The notes under the pieces were generated by a model. The model saw nothing but the letters and a program-made list of their open reading frames with translations, did no database searches and was not told the origin of the DNA. Below are positions 32,828 through 44,385 of a DNA stretch of 64,000 nt, piece by piece; the stretch's first letter is position 1, and each line of letters starts with the position of its first letter. Source of the DNA: Limonium bicolor (taxonomy: Eukaryota > Streptophyta > Magnoliopsida > Caryophyllales > Plumbaginaceae); assembly GCA_023374045.1 (NCBI GenBank), contig CM041776.1, forward strand, positions 352,964,296 through 353,028,295, written 5' to 3'. A program made the translations under genes and the position numbers.

Positions 32828-35800
32828 TGTAACACCCCGACCGCTAATCTGTCCATTATCCTCTAATCAATCCCATACCTACCCTTCTCGCAGCGGAATA
32901 CTTACTTACTCCCGGTGGGTGATACAACGCCGCTAACCCTCAAAGGTTAACATTGCTACTACTACTTACCGTTTCGGTCTGATGATTAGAATGAAATACA
33001 TACATACTACGACTTTACAATACCAATACTTACTTACATTTGATTACTGAGTATCCAAGTTATACGAATTACAATCCAGTACTACTTCTCAAAATTAAGA
33101 GTTTATACATTCTCTTCTTACTATCCAACCATGAATTCATTATCCAAAAAGGTGTACCACATGGTACACCGGCTACACAAAAAGGCCTTAGCCGTGTACA
33201 ACTCAGTACACCGTTTCAATCCTACTCTCTACCAAAAAGTATCACATTCCGTCCTTACCCTTCCTTCACGCCTCGCGGGTACCTGTGGAGTAAAAACATT
33301 CCCCCTAGGGGGTCAGCTTACGCTGCATATGATAACCGCATACCCCGCGTACTAGCGAGGGTACGCCAACTATTTGGTCGAGTACATGCGGTTCGTTTCA
33401 TTCATACATACATGCATGCTTATACAGTACAATATAATACATCCATTTCACCAAGCATACATACATACAATACATACAGGGAATACAATACAAGTCATTC
33501 ATTCATACTTACCATGCTCACCGCATCGCGGAGATACAATTCTCCAATACATACAAAGGTCTTGTTAGCCTTATTACACACCCGGGTTAATCTGGTGTTC
33601 AATACTTTTACTCCGGGTCAATGACTTACATTAGTCAAGACCAATACAAATACAATACTTACTTTTTGCATACTTTACTTCCAGTTAAGTCGGTATGACC
33701 TCCGGGCAGGGATTACTACATCCCACCACCGGGCTTTGGGGTGGCCCACTAATCCAGGATGCTACCCATTCAAGGGATTTGGTCCATGGAAAAGATTATA
33801 GCCAGGATTCGGATCCAACCTCTTGTGTTTCCTTATCCTCACGCGTGGCCGAAACTATATCGGGCTTCTACTCATTCCATTATACTCATTACTCATGTTA
33901 GGAGTTAGATCGTTAGGAATTAGTAGAAGTCCATACTTACTTTCCATACATACATACGATGCGCAAGTACTCATACTTACACATACACTTCATTTCCATT
34001 CATACATTTCATGAATTATACAAACTAAATGTTCAAGAACATAAAACAAGAACAATATAGTTCAGACACAATTAAGTGCAATATAAGTCCGATTCGTGCA
34101 TTTATCTTATTGGTGATCACATAGGCACACAAATCGGGGTAACCAAGTTAGGATATAGGGCATGAAGAAATCATACCGTTCACCGTCGTAGGGTACTACC
34201 GGTTCCTTTGGAGATCAACTATTTGATTCCTATACATACATGAAGTAGTATGATCAATGATCTATTATTGATCTAACTTACTCCTTCATTGATACTTTCA
34301 ATGTATACTTACTACTCTATTACTTTCTTACTTGGTTATAAAACCATTCTTTTCCTTATTATTTCTTAAGCTTGCTTCCTTACTCATTTACATACTTTCT
34401 TACCATTACTACTTCATTAATGGTGTGTTACTACATATATATGCATATGTGTATATAGGCATATATATATGTATATATGATTACTATAATCATATAACTA
34501 AAACACTTTTTTTTTTGGCTCGACCGGACTTGCGACCGACCTTGCAAGTCCGGTCCATTCCAGTAAGCTACATCGAGTAAAATTCCTGGGCCGACCGACC
34601 TTGCAAGTCCGGTCCCAAGGTCGGTCCATTCCAGTAGGTTTCGTATTTGAAAATTTTAGCCCGACCGACCTTGCAAGTCCGGTCGCAAGGTCGGTCCATT
34701 CCAGTAGCTTGCATTACCGAAATTTTTCTGGCCGACCGAACTTGCAAGTCCGGTCGCAAGTTCGGTCCATTCCAGAAGCTTTCATCTGTGGAATTTTTCT
34801 GGCCGACCGAACTTGCAAGTCCGGTCGCAAGTTCGGTCCATTCCAGAGGTTTCAAACAGGAGAATTTTCTGGTCCGACCGAACTTGCAAGTCCGGTCGCA
34901 AGGTCGGTCGATTCCAGAAGGTTTCCCGTCTTGTAAATCTGGGCTCGACCGACCTTGCAAGTTCGGTCCTAGGGACGGTCCGGCCCAGTACTTCAGTTTT
35001 AAAATCTGTTTTTGGGTGTTTTCTTTACCCATTGTTTCCCTAAACTTTACCAATGTTTCCCCACATGATTTAGCACTATTTACACACTCTAAATCACCTT
35101 AATTCATCCTCCAAACTTACTACTCCATTCTTACACAACTTACACCAAATTTCCTCATTTCTTCCCAGCACTTGCATCAGTTTTCATTCTCCCTTTGATA
35201 CAGTTTTTGTTTCCTCTTCTTATGCAACAGATTTTTATTCAAACTTCTATCCCTCATTACTCCCTCAACTAATGCTACTCCTAGTATCCACAATGCATTA
35301 CTTTGCATCCTATATCTTCACATTACCTACACTCTTTTCAAATCTGTTTTAAACTACAAAACACTCCTTTTAAACTCTCCAAGTACTTCCTCTTCTTGAA
35401 CACTTAAGTCCTCTCATTTCTACACAAAATTCGACATGGTCTCCCCTATATTTCTAACATTCTCCACACACTATTTCAGCTCACAAGTTCACATTCTCAC
35501 AACCTGTTTATACAATACATTATTCTCACAATCCAACACTACTACAACACATAAAATTCCTGCACACATACACATTCACTACCCAATGTTTTCCCAAGTT
35601 TCAAACATCATTTAAAACTTCAAAAACTGTTACATTCTCTTCTCCAACACACTACTACATTACTACTACTCATTACTCAAATACATTACTCATTTTACTA
35701 CTTAAAAACTGTTACATTACAATACACAAACTAACACAAGGTAAGAGCATTTACCTTGTCTTGCTAGTTTTTCTTTCCTTTCCTTTCCTTCTCTTCTTCC

Positions 35801-36912
35801 TTCTTTCTTGTTCTCGGTTTTGAATGGGGTTCTCACCCAAGTTCTACAACCCATACCAATACACAACACCATTTAACATTCATGTTTGCACTAACCCTAG
35901 AATTTAATGTTTTGGGGTTTAGACAAGAGTATTACCTTTCAATGGGTGAATGAAGTTCTTGACTAGCAAGAGAACAATATTCCTAGCCCAATGGAGAAGC
36001 CAAAATTGGCTGGAGCAAGAAGAACCAAGAGTTCAAAACATGGAAATTCTTATAATGCAAACAAGGGCTAGAAATGATGGATTTTTGAAATTATTTTTAC
36101 CTCAAGATGATAAGGAGGTGAAGGTGCTTCTAATGGTGGACTTGAATCTTCAAATGGTGAACACCCATAAAATCGAAAATGGAGCTTTTGGATTTTTGAA
36201 AGGAGGAAAGTGTTCTCCTTTGCAAGGGGATTCTAATGGTGTAATTTTTGTTGAGTTTGGAGAAGATTTGAGTACTCAAAGAGATGAGAGAAATGAGGAG
36301 TTTTGTGAGCTCTCTTCTTTCTCCATGAAAATCGCAAGGTAGAAGAAGAAGGAAGGAAAGAGAGAATAGAGAGGAGGGAAATCGTGAGGGAAGAGGGGAG
36401 TGAGGTGAGAGAGTCTTATTTTTTTTCCTTTCTTTATTTCCTTGTCTTTTAGTTAATAAGAGAGAAATAAATAGAGTGAGAGAGGGAGGAGTGCTGGCCG
36501 CCCCCTACACACACACAATCTGATTTTTACTTTTTATTTGCAATGTGGACACACTAAGTTTGTTTATTTGTATTCTTACCCCACAACTTACCGGTTGTTA
36601 CAGTTTTCACTAACCGGTACCCGTTTTCTGGAATTTTCTCGTTTAAGTAATTTTATTGGTTCTAAAGCCCCACTAATATTTATTAGTGACTATTTAGTTG
36701 ACCAAAACTGTTACGAGTCTGTTTGACCCGCTTAAAGTCACGTTTTCCCGGTTTCCTCGAAAAACGCGCTTTAAGGTTCGTTTATGCTTTTAATCCATTT
36801 TAAAGGTCCGTTTTCTTCGGGATTTGTTCCCTTGTATTTATTTTAGTGTAATTAAGCTTTTAAAAATATAATTAGCCTAATTAATCACTGTTTTTAATTA
36901 CGGGGTATTTCA
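32828..36912 (-). mobile_element. Element 3 3' LTR (family C, type C array)
   Basis: 4085 bases. In element orientation it runs from TGAAATACCCCG to GTTACA. It is close to the solo LTR at 8092-12125. No gene was found. A stem-loop cluster lies near 33152-33214 and the hairpin array at 34519-34993. Confidence 0.93.
34519..34993. repeat. GC-rich hairpin array, type C
   Basis: Seven units. In element orientation, stems are GACCTTG/CAAGGTC in the units nearer position 34600 and GAACTTGC/GCAAGTTC in the units near 34740 and 34810. This is the same paired substitution seen in the solo LTR. Leader TGGAATGGACCGA. Confidence 0.87.
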
Positions 36913-37337
36913 ATCTACCCCCCTTAAGAAACTTTGCCCTTAAAGTTGCTCAAGGTTACAGTTTACCATTTCTACTCATTTGGCAAGCCAATTGCCACAA
37001 TACATTCTACTACCACCTTACAAGGTGTTCACAATTCTTACACTACCAGCATACGCAATTCAGATACCATACGCAATACTCAATCCATACACAATACTTC
37101 ATTCAATTCATACATTCCACAATACATTTGCAATACACTTCGCAATGTCATTCATGTCATATACCGTACGATACCAATGCATTACTCATTACATACATAC
37201 CATTCACATCGTACTACATACCGAATACTACTAGCACTACTTTGTGCCAATACAATACAATTACAATACATACGTACTACGCAATGCTAACCCGAAGCAA
37301 TGCAAAAGCAAAAAGGCTCTACCCCCCTTAAAAGGGG
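36913..37337 (-). promoter_or_regulatory. Element 3 PPT, hairpin and second PPT-like tract
   Basis: The true PPT is 36913-36927 (TTAAGGGGGGTAGAT on the minus strand), preceded in element direction by an AACTTT...AAAGTT hairpin. A second tract lies at 37317-37333. Between them is AT-rich non-coding sequence. The hAT-like insertion sits between the second tract and its usual palindrome (GGGTACGGGGCGTA at 38281-38294). Confidence 0.75.
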
Positions 37338-38272
37338 TAATGGTGGCCACCGAATCCGAATCTACCCGGAACCGGCGAATCTACCCGGAACCGATTGGAA
37401 CCGAAACCGGCCGGAACCGGGCCGGAACCGATTTGGAACCGGAACCGCCCCCTTGCGAATCGAATCCGAATACAAGTTTTGAGATTCGGGACCGGAACCG
37501 GAACCGCCCGGAACCGCCTGGATTCGCATCGGATTCGGAACCGTGGAACCGGAACCGGAATCGGAACCGGTGGAACCGGAACCGGAACCGCCCCGGAACC
37601 GGTCAAAGTTACCGATGGAATCACCACTTAGGACTTCTATTTTGTATTGTAATCTTTTAGAATGTATTAGTATTACTTTCTTTCCATGTAATCTTTTAAG
37701 ACTTCCAAATTGAAATCATGTAACCTATTAGTAGCTGTACTCTTTTTCCTTATTAGGTTTTTCCCAATGGGTTTTTACCTAATAAGGTTTTAACGAGGCA
37801 GTGAATCATATAATAAAATCCTCTTTGCTCTTTAATTTTGCAAATTCAATACAAAAATTTAAGTCTTTGGTTCTTACACATTTAAGATTATAAACTTGAG
37901 GAATAACCTAGCTAGGAGTAAAGTGGATGAAAAGAGCAACGTGTGCGCGCAAACGGATCTAAAATCGGAGTTAAAACGAAGAAACTGGAGCCGATCGAAT
38001 CTTTCCAGAACCGGTCGGAACCGCCCCGGAACCGGTCGGAACCGGAACCGAACCGGAACCGGAACCGCTCCGGAACCGGTCGGAACCGTTGATTTGAGCG
38101 AATCCGAAGCGAATACAGAGTTCCGGAACCGGAACCGGAACCGCCCCGGAACCGCCCAGGACCGGTTCCGAATCCGAATACACATTTTCCGGAACCGGAA
38201 CCGGTGGAACCGGAACCGGAACCGGTGGAACCGGAACCGGAACCGGTGGAACCGGAACCGTGGCCACCATTA
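37338..38272. mobile_element. hAT-like non-autonomous transposon with GGAACC expansions
   Basis: 935 bases absent from elements 1 and 2 at this place. It has 13-base perfect terminal inverted repeats TAATGGTGGCCAC and the 8-base target duplication AAAAGGGG (37330-37337, 38273-38280). Eight-base duplications are typical of hAT. Both ends are filled with GGAACC-like repeats (37370-37610 and 37990-38260) around a unique AT-rich core (37620-37960). Open frames over the repeats (Val-Pro or Arg-Asn rich) are low-complexity artefacts. No transposase is present. Confidence 0.8.
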
Positions 38273-38319
38273 AAAAGGGGTACGCCCCGTACCCTCCGTG
38301 CTATACGGATACTAGACAT

Positions 38320-41300
38320 CTAGTCTACAAATAAATTTAGGTACTTCGCCTTCATGGCGTCCTCGAATTCCAAAGTCGCTTCCTCGACATCGTGGTTAGA
38401 CCACAAGACCTTCACCATTCGTACAGATTTATGGCGAGTGTCTCTTGTCTTTGTATCAAGGATTCGTAGTGGAGTCTCGACATATCTCATCGTCGGCTCT
38501 AGGGATAAGTGTTCGGGTTCTAATACATGAGAGGGATCGGCTATGTATTTCTTGAGTTGTCATACATGAAAGACATCATGAACACGCCCCAATTCTTCAG
38601 GCAATGCTAGCCTATAAGCTACGGCTCCAATCCTCTCGGTAATGGTATACGGCCCTACAAATTCCGGGCTCAGTTTGCCCTTTTGGCCAAATCGAAAGAC
38701 ACCCTTCATAGGTGAGACACGCAAGGATTTCTGTCTATCTTGGGCTGCTTTCATATTTGCTCGGATTTGTTGTACCTCAGCTTGTACTTGTTCTAAATAC
38801 TCCAGTCCTATGATGACCGCTACGCTTGACTCATCCCAACATAACGGGGTACGGCAAGGTCTACCATACAAAGCGTGGAATGGCGACATCTTAATCGAAG
38901 CATGGTAGCTATTGTTATAAGAAAACTCGATAAGATGAAGCTTCTCAATCTAGCTCCCTTGGAAGTCTAAGGCATATGCCCTTAGCATATCCTCTAGTGT
39001 TTGGATGGTCCTTTCTGTCTGACCGTCGGTCTGTGGATGGAAGGCGGTGCTAAGCTTCAACTCAGTACCAAGCGCTTCCCGTGTCGCTCTCCAGTATCTC
39101 GAAAGAAATCTGGTGTCGCGGTCAGATACAATGGTTTTTGGGACTCCGTGGTGTCGGATGATCTCCTTGTCGAATAGCTCTGCGAGCTTCGCCACCTTCC
39201 AGGTGTCCTTCATCGGTATGAATCGGGCAACCTTGGTGAGGCGATCGACTACTACCCAGATCATGTTGAGTCCTCCCCTAGCAGGTGGGAGTCCAACAAC
39301 AAAATCCATAGATGTCGTGGAATTTCCACTCCGGAATGGGCATGGATTGCACCATTCCTCCCGGTCTTCGGTGCTCGAACTTCACCTTCTGGCATGTGAG
39401 ACACCTCAGAACATACTCAGTCACGTCTGATTTCATTCCTGACCACCAGAAGTACCTCTTCATGTCTTTGTACATTTTAGAGGCTCCCGGATGGACATGC
39501 AATGTCGAACAATGTGACTCTCGCAGAATGCGATCCCTTAGCTCAGCATTGCTTCGGGGGACGCATAATCTGCCATTCAAACGGATCAGACCATCTTCAT
39601 GCAGTTTGAAGTCGTACTTTCGGCGCTCGAAGGTACCATCTGTGATTTTCTGTCTGATCTCTGTGAAGTAAGGGTCGCTCAACTGAGCGTCTCGCACCTC
39701 GTCAACCAAGCTAGAAGAAGCGAGTAGCGAATGGAGCGAGTGTGCTCGACGACTCAGGGCGTCGGCTACTACGTTTGCCTTCCCTTCTTTATACTGGAGG
39801 TTGATGTCGTAATCCGAGAGGAACTCCATCCACCTCCTCTGCCTTAGGTTCAATTCTTTCTGGGTGAATACGTACTGTAAACTTTTGTGGTCTGAGTAGA
39901 TGGTGATGCTTACCCCATAGAGATAGTGTCGCCATATCTTCAAGGCGAAGACAATGGCTCCTAACTCTAGATCATGTGTCGGGTAATTCTCCTCATGCTT
40001 TTTCAGCTGGCGAGAAGCATAGGCTACTACCTTGCCATGCTGCATGAGTACGCATCCCATGCCCTTGCCCGATGCATCACAATACACCTCAAATCCCTCT
40101 GTGCCCTCTGGAAGTGTGAGAATTGGCGCTGAGGTCAATGAGTCTTTTAGTTTCTGGAAGGATACCTCGCACTCCTTTGTCCATACAAAGGGTGCATCTT
40201 TCTTCATCAATGACGTCATGGGCTTAGCGACTTTTGAGAAGTCCTTTACAAACCTCCGGTAATAACCGGCTAAACCAAGAAAGCTCCGGATGTCGGTAAC
40301 AGTCTTAGGTCTAGGCCATGATCGCACTGCTTCGATTTTGGATGGATCTACTGAAATGCCCGCGCTCGAGATGACATGACCGAGGAATGATACCTGATCT
40401 AGCCAAAACTCGCATTTGGAGAACTTCGCATACAGCTGGTTCTCGCGCAGTGTCTCAAGTACTCTTCTCAAATGGTTTTCATGCTCTTCTGGTGACTTCG
40501 AATACACAAGAATGTCGTCAATGAATACTACTACTGAAGTGTCCAGCTGATCACTGAATAACCGATTCATTAGGTCCATGAATTTGGCTGGTGCATTAGA
40601 CAAACCGAATGGCATCACCGTGAATTCGTAGTGGCCATATCTTGTTCGGAATGCGTTTTCTCAATGTCTTGCTCTTTGATAGCAATTTGGTGGTAACCGG
40701 ATCGGAGATCAATCTTAGAAAAGACGAGCTCCCTTACTGATCGAACAGGTCGTCGATGCGTGGCAATGGATACTTATTCTTTACGGTGACCGCATTCAAT
40801 TCGCGGTAGTCGATGCAGAGGCGGAGACTACCGTCCTTCTTCTTCACGAAGAGGACCGGTGCTCCCCAGGGTGATACGCTCGGGCGTATAAACCCTTTGT
40901 CGAGAAGATCATGTAGTTGTTCTTTGAGTTCTGCCATTTCTGCTGGTGCCATACGGTATGGTGCCCTAGCAATGGGACCAGTACCCGGTACAAGGTCGAT
41001 TTCAAATTCTACGCTCTTGTGGTGGCATACCAGGTAGCTCTTTCGGAAATACATCAGGGAATTCTGAGACTACTGCTACCTCGTCACTGAACTCTGGATC
41101 TCTCTCCAGGTCTTGCACGTGACATAAATACACTTCATGTCCTTTTCTGAGCTCCCGATACATTGCCATGGCGGAGATGACTGTAGTTGAAGGCTCTCTC
41201 GGTCTCTGGCGGTATGAAACAGTGACCCCAGATGGACTCTTGAGCAGCAATCGGTGCTCGGCGCATAGGATTCTCCCCTTGTGCCGCTCCAACCAGTTCA

Positions 41301-41636
41301 TTCCAATTATTAAGTCGAATCCCAATCCGTTGAATTCAATGAAGGAAATGGGAAACGCTTCACCTTTGATTTGAATGGTGGCTGATTTGTAATACTTGGT
41401 ACACTGTACCCGCTCCTTCGATGGGAGAGTAACCAAGAAGTTCGGTAGCTCATCCGCATCTAGCCCCAACTTCTTCGCAAGAGATGGCGATATGAAGGTG
41501 TGAGAGGCGCCGGAGTCGAATAATACTGAGGCTTCGATGCCGTTTACTGGGAAGGTTCCCGTTAGAATGGTGCCGCTCTTGCCGGCTTGTTCTTCGGTGA
41601 GGATGCTCAGGTTACCTTCGGTACCGAGTCCACAAC
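38320..41636 (-). pseudogene. pol: Element 3 pol, decayed
   Basis: The frame starts at the intron acceptor (G-C-G-L-G-T-E-G) with protease D-S-G-A and the [11 protein letters not shown] linker. RT ([10 protein letters not shown]), RNase H ([10 protein letters not shown]), integrase HHCC and DDE regions, GPY/F-like module and chromodomain-like tail follow, ending TAG at 38322-38320. Lesions: frameshift near 41013; frame loss near 40740-40625; frameshift near 39310; TAG at 38952-38950 (Trp codon in element 2); an in-frame 54-base deletion near 38732 removing 18 residues before the GPY/F-like module; and TGA at 38562-38560 (Ser codon in element 2). It would encode the element's protease, reverse transcriptase and integrase if intact. 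Confidence 0.92.
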
Positions 41637-41703
41637 CTATTGATTCATGAGATTATAAGTAAAGATGGTGGAACGCAAGTGGAATTTAATAACCAACACT
41701 GCT

Positions 41704-41709
41704 TTTATT
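41704..41709 (-). terminator. Poly(A) signal after AlkB gene
   Basis: AATAAA on the minus strand, 69 bases after the AlkB stop, preceded by 'catgtaatccagtag'. Same context as in elements 1 and 2. Confidence 0.55.
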
Positions 41710-41778
41710 GAATAACCAACCATCATACATACTGTGTCTCTAATACACGTTACTACTGGATTACATGCTACTACAAGA

Positions 41779-42537
41779 TTAATACTTTCTAAAGGTAAGG
41801 TTCAGGCGTCCTGGTATCATGTGTGTGGCATTGATTATTGCCGGTGGTGCCGTATTCAACTTGATCTTCTGGATCCCGTGATACAGCAACCTTGATTTTC
41901 CACCCATGATTAGAACATCTCCTGATCTCAATACCAATTTCTCTGCGAGGTCCACACGCTTCCGCTCGCTATACAAAAATACGGCGTCATCACCAATGGA
42001 CCAAGACACTACGGGCACTCCTAGTTCAAGAGATTCCGCTGTCTCGTCCTTGTCTTGGTGTAAGCCAAGTCGTCCTTCTTTCTCATAGAAGTTGACGATA
42101 CATAGATCTGCTTCAAGTGCAGGGATTGGTTCATCTTCATACTGTTGTGCAATTTCTACAGCTTGTGTGACAAGCGTTTGGAATTCCGGGGGTATTGCTG
42201 GAGGTGTTGCTCCGTCTCCTGCTCGCGTTGTTTGGTATGTCTTGGTATAAGGGTTCCAGTCCTTTCCCAAGCACATCATTTTCAGCTTCATTGTAGCTCC
42301 ACCGGGGAATTCGGGTGTATAAAATCCTCCTGGACCCGTTCCTAACTCGTTGCATCGTCGGATGATTGAAACTTGTGCTTCGGGTGTCAGGTATCCTTTT
42401 AATAAGATCATACCTGGGCGGATGACCTGACACTGTTCGTTGTTGAAGTGGTGATTGGCGATGTCGGTCTCTTCATGAGGTGAGTTTGAAGGTATTGGGT
42501 AACAGATATGGAATTTCCCTAAGGTGGTAAATTTCAT
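41779..42537 (-). CDS. AlkB-like Fe(II)/2-oxoglutarate dioxygenase (element 3 copy)
   Basis: 252 residues, uninterrupted. HxD at H160/D162 (GLHQDKDE), distal H220 (LYHGI), RxNxTxR at R244-R250, NFY at 149-151, and the SGDVLIMGG block. It is therefore predicted to be catalytically competent as a base demethylase of the AlkB type. It lies between gag and protease of the same strand. The ATG follows CACTCTAG, matching element 2's CACAGTAG before its ATG. The same element's gag and pol carry at least six lesions while this frame has none. It is soluble, with no targeting signal seen. The subfamily resembles plant ALKBH1-like proteins (GGFYTPEFPGG, MMCLGKDWNP, DGATPP), which is a recollection of family features and not a search result. 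Confidence 0.93.
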   Translation of the reverse strand: MKFTTLGKFHICYPIPSNSPHEETDIANHHFNNEQCQVIRPGMILLKGYLTPEAQVSIIRRCNELGTGPGGFYTPEFPGGATMKLKMMCLGKDWNPYTKTYQTTRAGDGATPPAIPPEFQTLVTQAVEIAQQYEDEPIPALEADLCIVNFYEKEGRLGLHQDKDETAESLELGVPVVSWSIGDDAVFLYSERKRVDLAEKLVLRSGDVLIMGGKSRLLYHGIQKIKLNTAPPAIINATHMIPGRLNLTFRKY

Positions 42538-42707
42538 CTAGAGTGAGTTCTAGGCTTACTAATTCATTTCATGCTCAATACATACTTCCATGTTACTTAC
42601 TCATGCTCAATTTCATACTTCAAGTACTTACGCATTCATGCTTTCATTCATACAATTACTTTAATACTTAGTCATGCTCTTCAAGGATTAAAGGTTACAG
42701 TGGTTAC

Positions 42708-44160
42708 CTGGGCCGGACTTAGTCCCGGTCCCATCACGGTCTATGATGTGTAAGGCCGGCTGCCTCTGCGGTGCGCCCTTCTGCGGACCTCGGGACCCCT
42801 GTCCCTGCGAGGTGTGCTGGGCATGAGCATCGCCAGATGCAACCTCCTTGCCCTCACGCTGCTTGTAGCCCTGGTAGTTGCCCTTGGGCTTAGAGTTCTC
42901 CGGGCATGCATTGGCACGGTGGCCCGGTTTCTGACAAGTGAAGCAGCGGATCTCCCTTCCTTGGCAATCTGTGCCGGGATGATCCTTGTTGCAGTTACGG
43001 CAGATGTAGCTGCGGCCATCAGATTGGTTCTTTCCTTGGCCAAATCCAGAACCTATAGCTTCCAAGTTAGCAAGGTTCGGTATACTTACAATACTCTATA
43101 CATACAAATTCACAAGTGTACTAATTCGGTTTCGGTTTCTTACCCCTGTAGGGCTGAGACCTCAGTGGCTTCGCTGCCACTGGTGCGGTGTAGGCAATCT
43201 GTAATGGCTCAGCTGCCTTGCCCTTCTCAGCATGGGCACCGCCGTCTCCGGAAGTGTTCTTCTGATGGGAATGCTTCCCTTCCTTTTCTTCCAAGGTTTG
43301 GATTGGTTTTGATCATCGGAGGGGTTACCTTTGCCGCTCACCTTGCGCTTCAGCGCTTGCTCCTCATCTCTTAGCTGGCAGGTGATTTCAACTCGAGATG
43401 CAGCGTGGTAACACTCCTGAATTACTTAGGCATTAGGTTACATTTACATACGGGAATACTAATTCACATTACTCATGGCTTTTTAAGGGTTCAACTTGTT
43501 TACCTGAAGGGAGGTAAACCGTGTGAAGCCCATGCCATACCGGAGTCGATGGCTCAATCCGCCGTAGAAGCGGTCGACTAAGACTTGGCCGGTACACCCA
43601 AGGTCGGGTAGAAGTCGGAGGAGAGAGGTGAAGGTGCGGTAATATTCATCAACCGTCATCTTCTTGGTCATTTTTAGTGCGTCGAGCTCAAGCCTTTTCT
43701 TGGTCTTGACATGCTCGGGGTAGTACTTAGATCGGAGGAGAGAGGTGAATGCTTCCCATCCGAAAGCAGGATCAGCTATGTGCTCGGCCTTAACGAGCTT
43801 CCACCAGTCCATAGCCGCGTCCTTAAGGTAGTACGCAGCTATCCTCACTCGAACTCCAGCGGGAGTCTCAAGTGTCTCGAATGCCGTCTCCATCTCGGAG
43901 AGGTAGGCCTCGAGTTTGGCGGGGTCGCTCTCGCCTCTAAAGCAGGGAGGTCGAAGGTCGGCGACTGCTTTTACCCAATTCGTTTCACGGGGATGAGGTG
44001 GGTCGGGTTGCTGCTGCTGGTTTTGCTGTGTTTGTTGTACAGCAGTGATTACATCCGGTAGCATCTGTGCTACCGTGGGGGCGACGATTTCAGCTATCGT
44101 CTGCGCGCTTGGTCCTTTGTTGCCCCCTCCTCTGGGACGACCTGGACCACGTCCTGACAT
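42708..44160 (-). pseudogene. gag: Element 3 gag (three exons, one frameshift)
   Basis: ATG at 44160 (MSGRGPGRPRGG) follows CTTGTCAG. Exon 1 (44160-43504) is intact: a Gln-rich linker and the Gag domain (AMDWWKLV, DEYYRTF, GGLSHRLRYGMG). Intron 1 is 43503-43417 (87 bases, phase 0, giving Q-E-C-Y-H). Exon 2 is 43416-43144 and is one base short of the expected phase, with the frame lost near 43275. Intron 2 is 43143-43053. Exon 3 (43052-42708, the same length as in element 2) has zinc knuckles CRNCNKDHPGTDC and CFTCQKPGHRANAC and ends SGP-G at the AlkB intron donor. Roles as for other retrotransposon Gag proteins: particle assembly and RNA binding. Confidence 0.87.
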
Positions 44161-44352
44161 CTGACAAGTGTGGATTACATTAGATGCCGTGATTCTATGA
44201 CCTCATGGTCTTCATTCAAACAATGGTATCGTCCTTGCAGACGTTAATGGTATCCGTTATTGCTAACGGTAGTTCCTAGTTAGGTTTCTAAATATCCGTC
44301 TTAAGACGATTGAAATCCTAACTCGGTAATCACTACACTTAGGATTCTAATC

Positions 44353-44380
44353 ATCAGAGCGATACTTCGCTCTGATACCA
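44353..44380 (-). promoter_or_regulatory. Element 3 primer binding site in a palindrome
   Basis: TGGTATCAGAGC on the minus strand (44380-44369). ATCAGAGCGA-AGTA-TCGCTCTGAT folds as a 10-base stem. The tenth pair is A:T here, T:A in elements 1 and 2, and G:C in element 4. Confidence 0.92.
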
Positions 44381-44385
44381 CTTTT

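Larger units (their letters stand above)
41637..42707 (-). other. Intron-like segment holding the AlkB gene (element 3)
   Basis: 1071 bases on the minus strand, GTAACC...CAATAG. Removal gives P-G-C-G-L-G-T-E in frame, identical to element 2. It contains the AlkB gene and AATAAA. Confidence 0.78.

Noticed and set aside
35950..36342. 130-codon plus-strand open frame in the element 3 LTR
   Set aside because: Antisense to the LTR leader region; the homologous stretch of the other LTRs is broken.
37328..38319. Overlapping open frames rich in Val-Pro, Arg-Asn or Gly-Ser within 37328-38319
   Set aside because: All are translations of the GGAACC repeat in different frames; no domain, and they span the ends of a non-autonomous transposon.
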